In this document: in pieces, positions 5,552-6,379 of the stretch | Numbering within the stretch: position 1 is the first letter of the stretch | Layout of the letters: each line of letters opens with the position of its first letter | Origin: Planctomycetota bacterium | Lineage (GTDB): Bacteria; Planctomycetota; Phycisphaerae; Phycisphaerales; SM1A02 | Reading direction: 5' to 3' | NCBI GenBank assembly: GCA_003671065.1 | Contig: QWPU01000093.1 | Location: forward strand, 1 to 6,379 | Length of the DNA stretch: 6,379 nt | Position numbers and translations under genes: made by a program | The notes under the pieces: model-generated | Database searches by the model: none | What the model saw: the letters and a program-made list of their open reading frames with translations, nothing else | What the model was told of the DNA's origin: nothing

Positions 5552-5577
5552 CGCGTTTAGGCCGGGCTTCCGACGCG
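5552..5577 (+). terminator. Weak hairpin between tRNA-Gln and glmU
   Basis: CGCGT (5552-5556) pairs with ACGCG (5573-5577), with a possible extra GG/CC pairing inside a large loop, followed by TTTGAGT. It could end the tRNA transcript, but the stem is short and the T-tract is only three bases long. Confidence 0.22.
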
Positions 5578-5635
5578 TTTGAGTCAGGGTCTCTCGAAAA
5601 TCACAGCTGATTCGTTGTGGCGTACACCGCCCACG

Positions 5636-6379
5636 ATGACCCACCCTACATCAAATCCACGCGGTCTCGTCGCTGTCATTCTCGCGGCTGGCAAGGGCAC
5701 GCGCATGCAGTCGGATCTGCCCAAGGTCATGCATCCCGTGGTCGATCGACCGATGGTGCACTGGGTTGTTGATGCCGCCCGCGCGGCGGGTGCGACGAAG
5801 ATTGTGCTGGTGATTGGTCACGGTGCGGATCTGATGCGCGCGGAGTTTGCGGGCGCGCCTGATGTTGAGTTTGCGCTGCAAGAGAAGCAACTCGGCACGG
5901 GTCACGCCGTCATGATGGCGAAGTCGAATATCGAGGCAAACGCGGCGAATACCGATGCCTTTGTGCTCTGCGGCGACGGTCCGCTCATTCGCGCGGAAAC
6001 GCTCGGAACATTGCTTGCGCTGCATCGCAGCGAGCACGCGGCGGCGACGCTTGCGACCAGCGTGATTCCTGATCCCAAGGGCTACGGTCGGATTGTGCGC
6101 GACGCGGCGGGAAAACTCGCATGCATCGTCGAGCAGAAAGATGCGACCGACGCGCAGCGCGCTATTTGCGAAGTGAATCCGAGCTACTACTGCTTCCGCA
6201 CTGATGATCTACTTGATGCGCTTTCGCGCGTGGGCAACACCAACGCGAGCGGCGAGTACTACATCACTGATGTGTTCGGATTGCTGCGTGCAGCGGGTCG
6301 CACCGTTGCGGCGGTTGATGCGGTTCCTCCGCAAGACATTCTTTCGATCAACGATCCAACGCAACTTGCGGAAGTCGAT
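5636..6379 (+). CDS. glmU: GlmU, N-terminal uridyltransferase part (runs off the right edge)
   Basis: GlmU converts GlcN-1-P to UDP-GlcNAc, the precursor of peptidoglycan and lipopolysaccharide, in the cytoplasm; the N-terminal domain performs the final uridyl transfer. The 248 visible residues contain LAAGKGTRM at 16-24 followed by DLPKVMHPV, QLGTGHAV at 85-92, CGDGPL at 112-117 with metal-binding Asp114, GYGRIVRD at 149-156, IVEQKDAT at 164-171, NPSYYCF at 181-187, SGEYYITD at 205-212 and Asn239 in the INDP segment. Together these cover the complete nucleotidyltransferase fold. The left-handed beta-helix acetyltransferase half, if present, lies beyond the window. The ATG at 5636 gives a normal-length N-terminus but has no clear Shine-Dalgarno. 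A one-domain nucleotidyltransferase cannot be excluded without the missing part. Confidence 0.9.
   Translation, partial: MTHPTSNPRGLVAVILAAGKGTRMQSDLPKVMHPVVDRPMVHWVVDAARAAGATKIVLVIGHGADLMRAEFAGAPDVEFALQEKQLGTGHAVMMAKSNIEANAANTDAFVLCGDGPLIRAETLGTLLALHRSEHAAATLATSVIPDPKGYGRIVRDAAGKLACIVEQKDATDAQRAICEVNPSYYCFRTDDLLDALSRVGNTNASGEYYITDVFGLLRAAGRTVAAVDAVPPQDILSINDPTQLAEVD

Overview
The window looks like chromosomal DNA of moderately GC-rich character from a planctomycete, most likely of the Phycisphaerae type. The main clue is a secreted protein whose C-terminus reads VPAPSA, then a short hydrophobic helix, then RRRR. This is the PEP-CTERM-like sorting tail that planctomycetes carry in large numbers. 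A second, cut-off secreted protein at the left edge has a similar export signal. No phage, transposase, CRISPR or toxin gene is visible; the genes that can be named are housekeeping genes.

Layout from left to right. 1-232 (minus) is the N-terminal part of an exported protein. 233-457 is a divergent intergenic region with two small inverted repeats. 458-1546 (plus) is ychF, a ribosome-associated P-loop ATPase. 1540-1695 is a near-perfect two-copy 74-bp direct repeat whose first copy contains the ychF stop codon; each copy holds two potential hairpins. 1711-1744 is a 14-bp hairpin that probably terminates the two convergent genes. 1776-2381 (minus) is the complete PEP-CTERM-type exported protein. 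2382-2745 has no gene but holds three strong potential hairpins and a pentamer repeat. 2746-3363 (minus, GTG start) is aat, the leucyl/phenylalanyl-tRNA-protein transferase. It lies 19 bases downstream of an aldehyde dehydrogenase gene, 3383-4798 (minus), and the two look co-transcribed. 4799-5031 is a divergent promoter region. 5032-5292 (plus) is an unrecognised 86-residue ORF with a plausible promoter, a good Shine-Dalgarno and a hairpin just after its stop. 5456-5526 (plus) is tRNA-Gln (anticodon TTG). 5636-6379 (plus) is the uridyltransferase half of glmU, cut off by the window end.

The genes do not form one pathway. YchF and Aat belong to translation and protein turnover, GlmU makes UDP-GlcNAc for the cell envelope, the aldehyde dehydrogenase is metabolic, and the two exported proteins probably belong to the surface. 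I find no convincing undescribed multi-gene system. The items most worth a second look are the 86-residue ORF, the repeat at the ychF stop codon, and the structured 364-base gap between aat and the PEP-CTERM gene.
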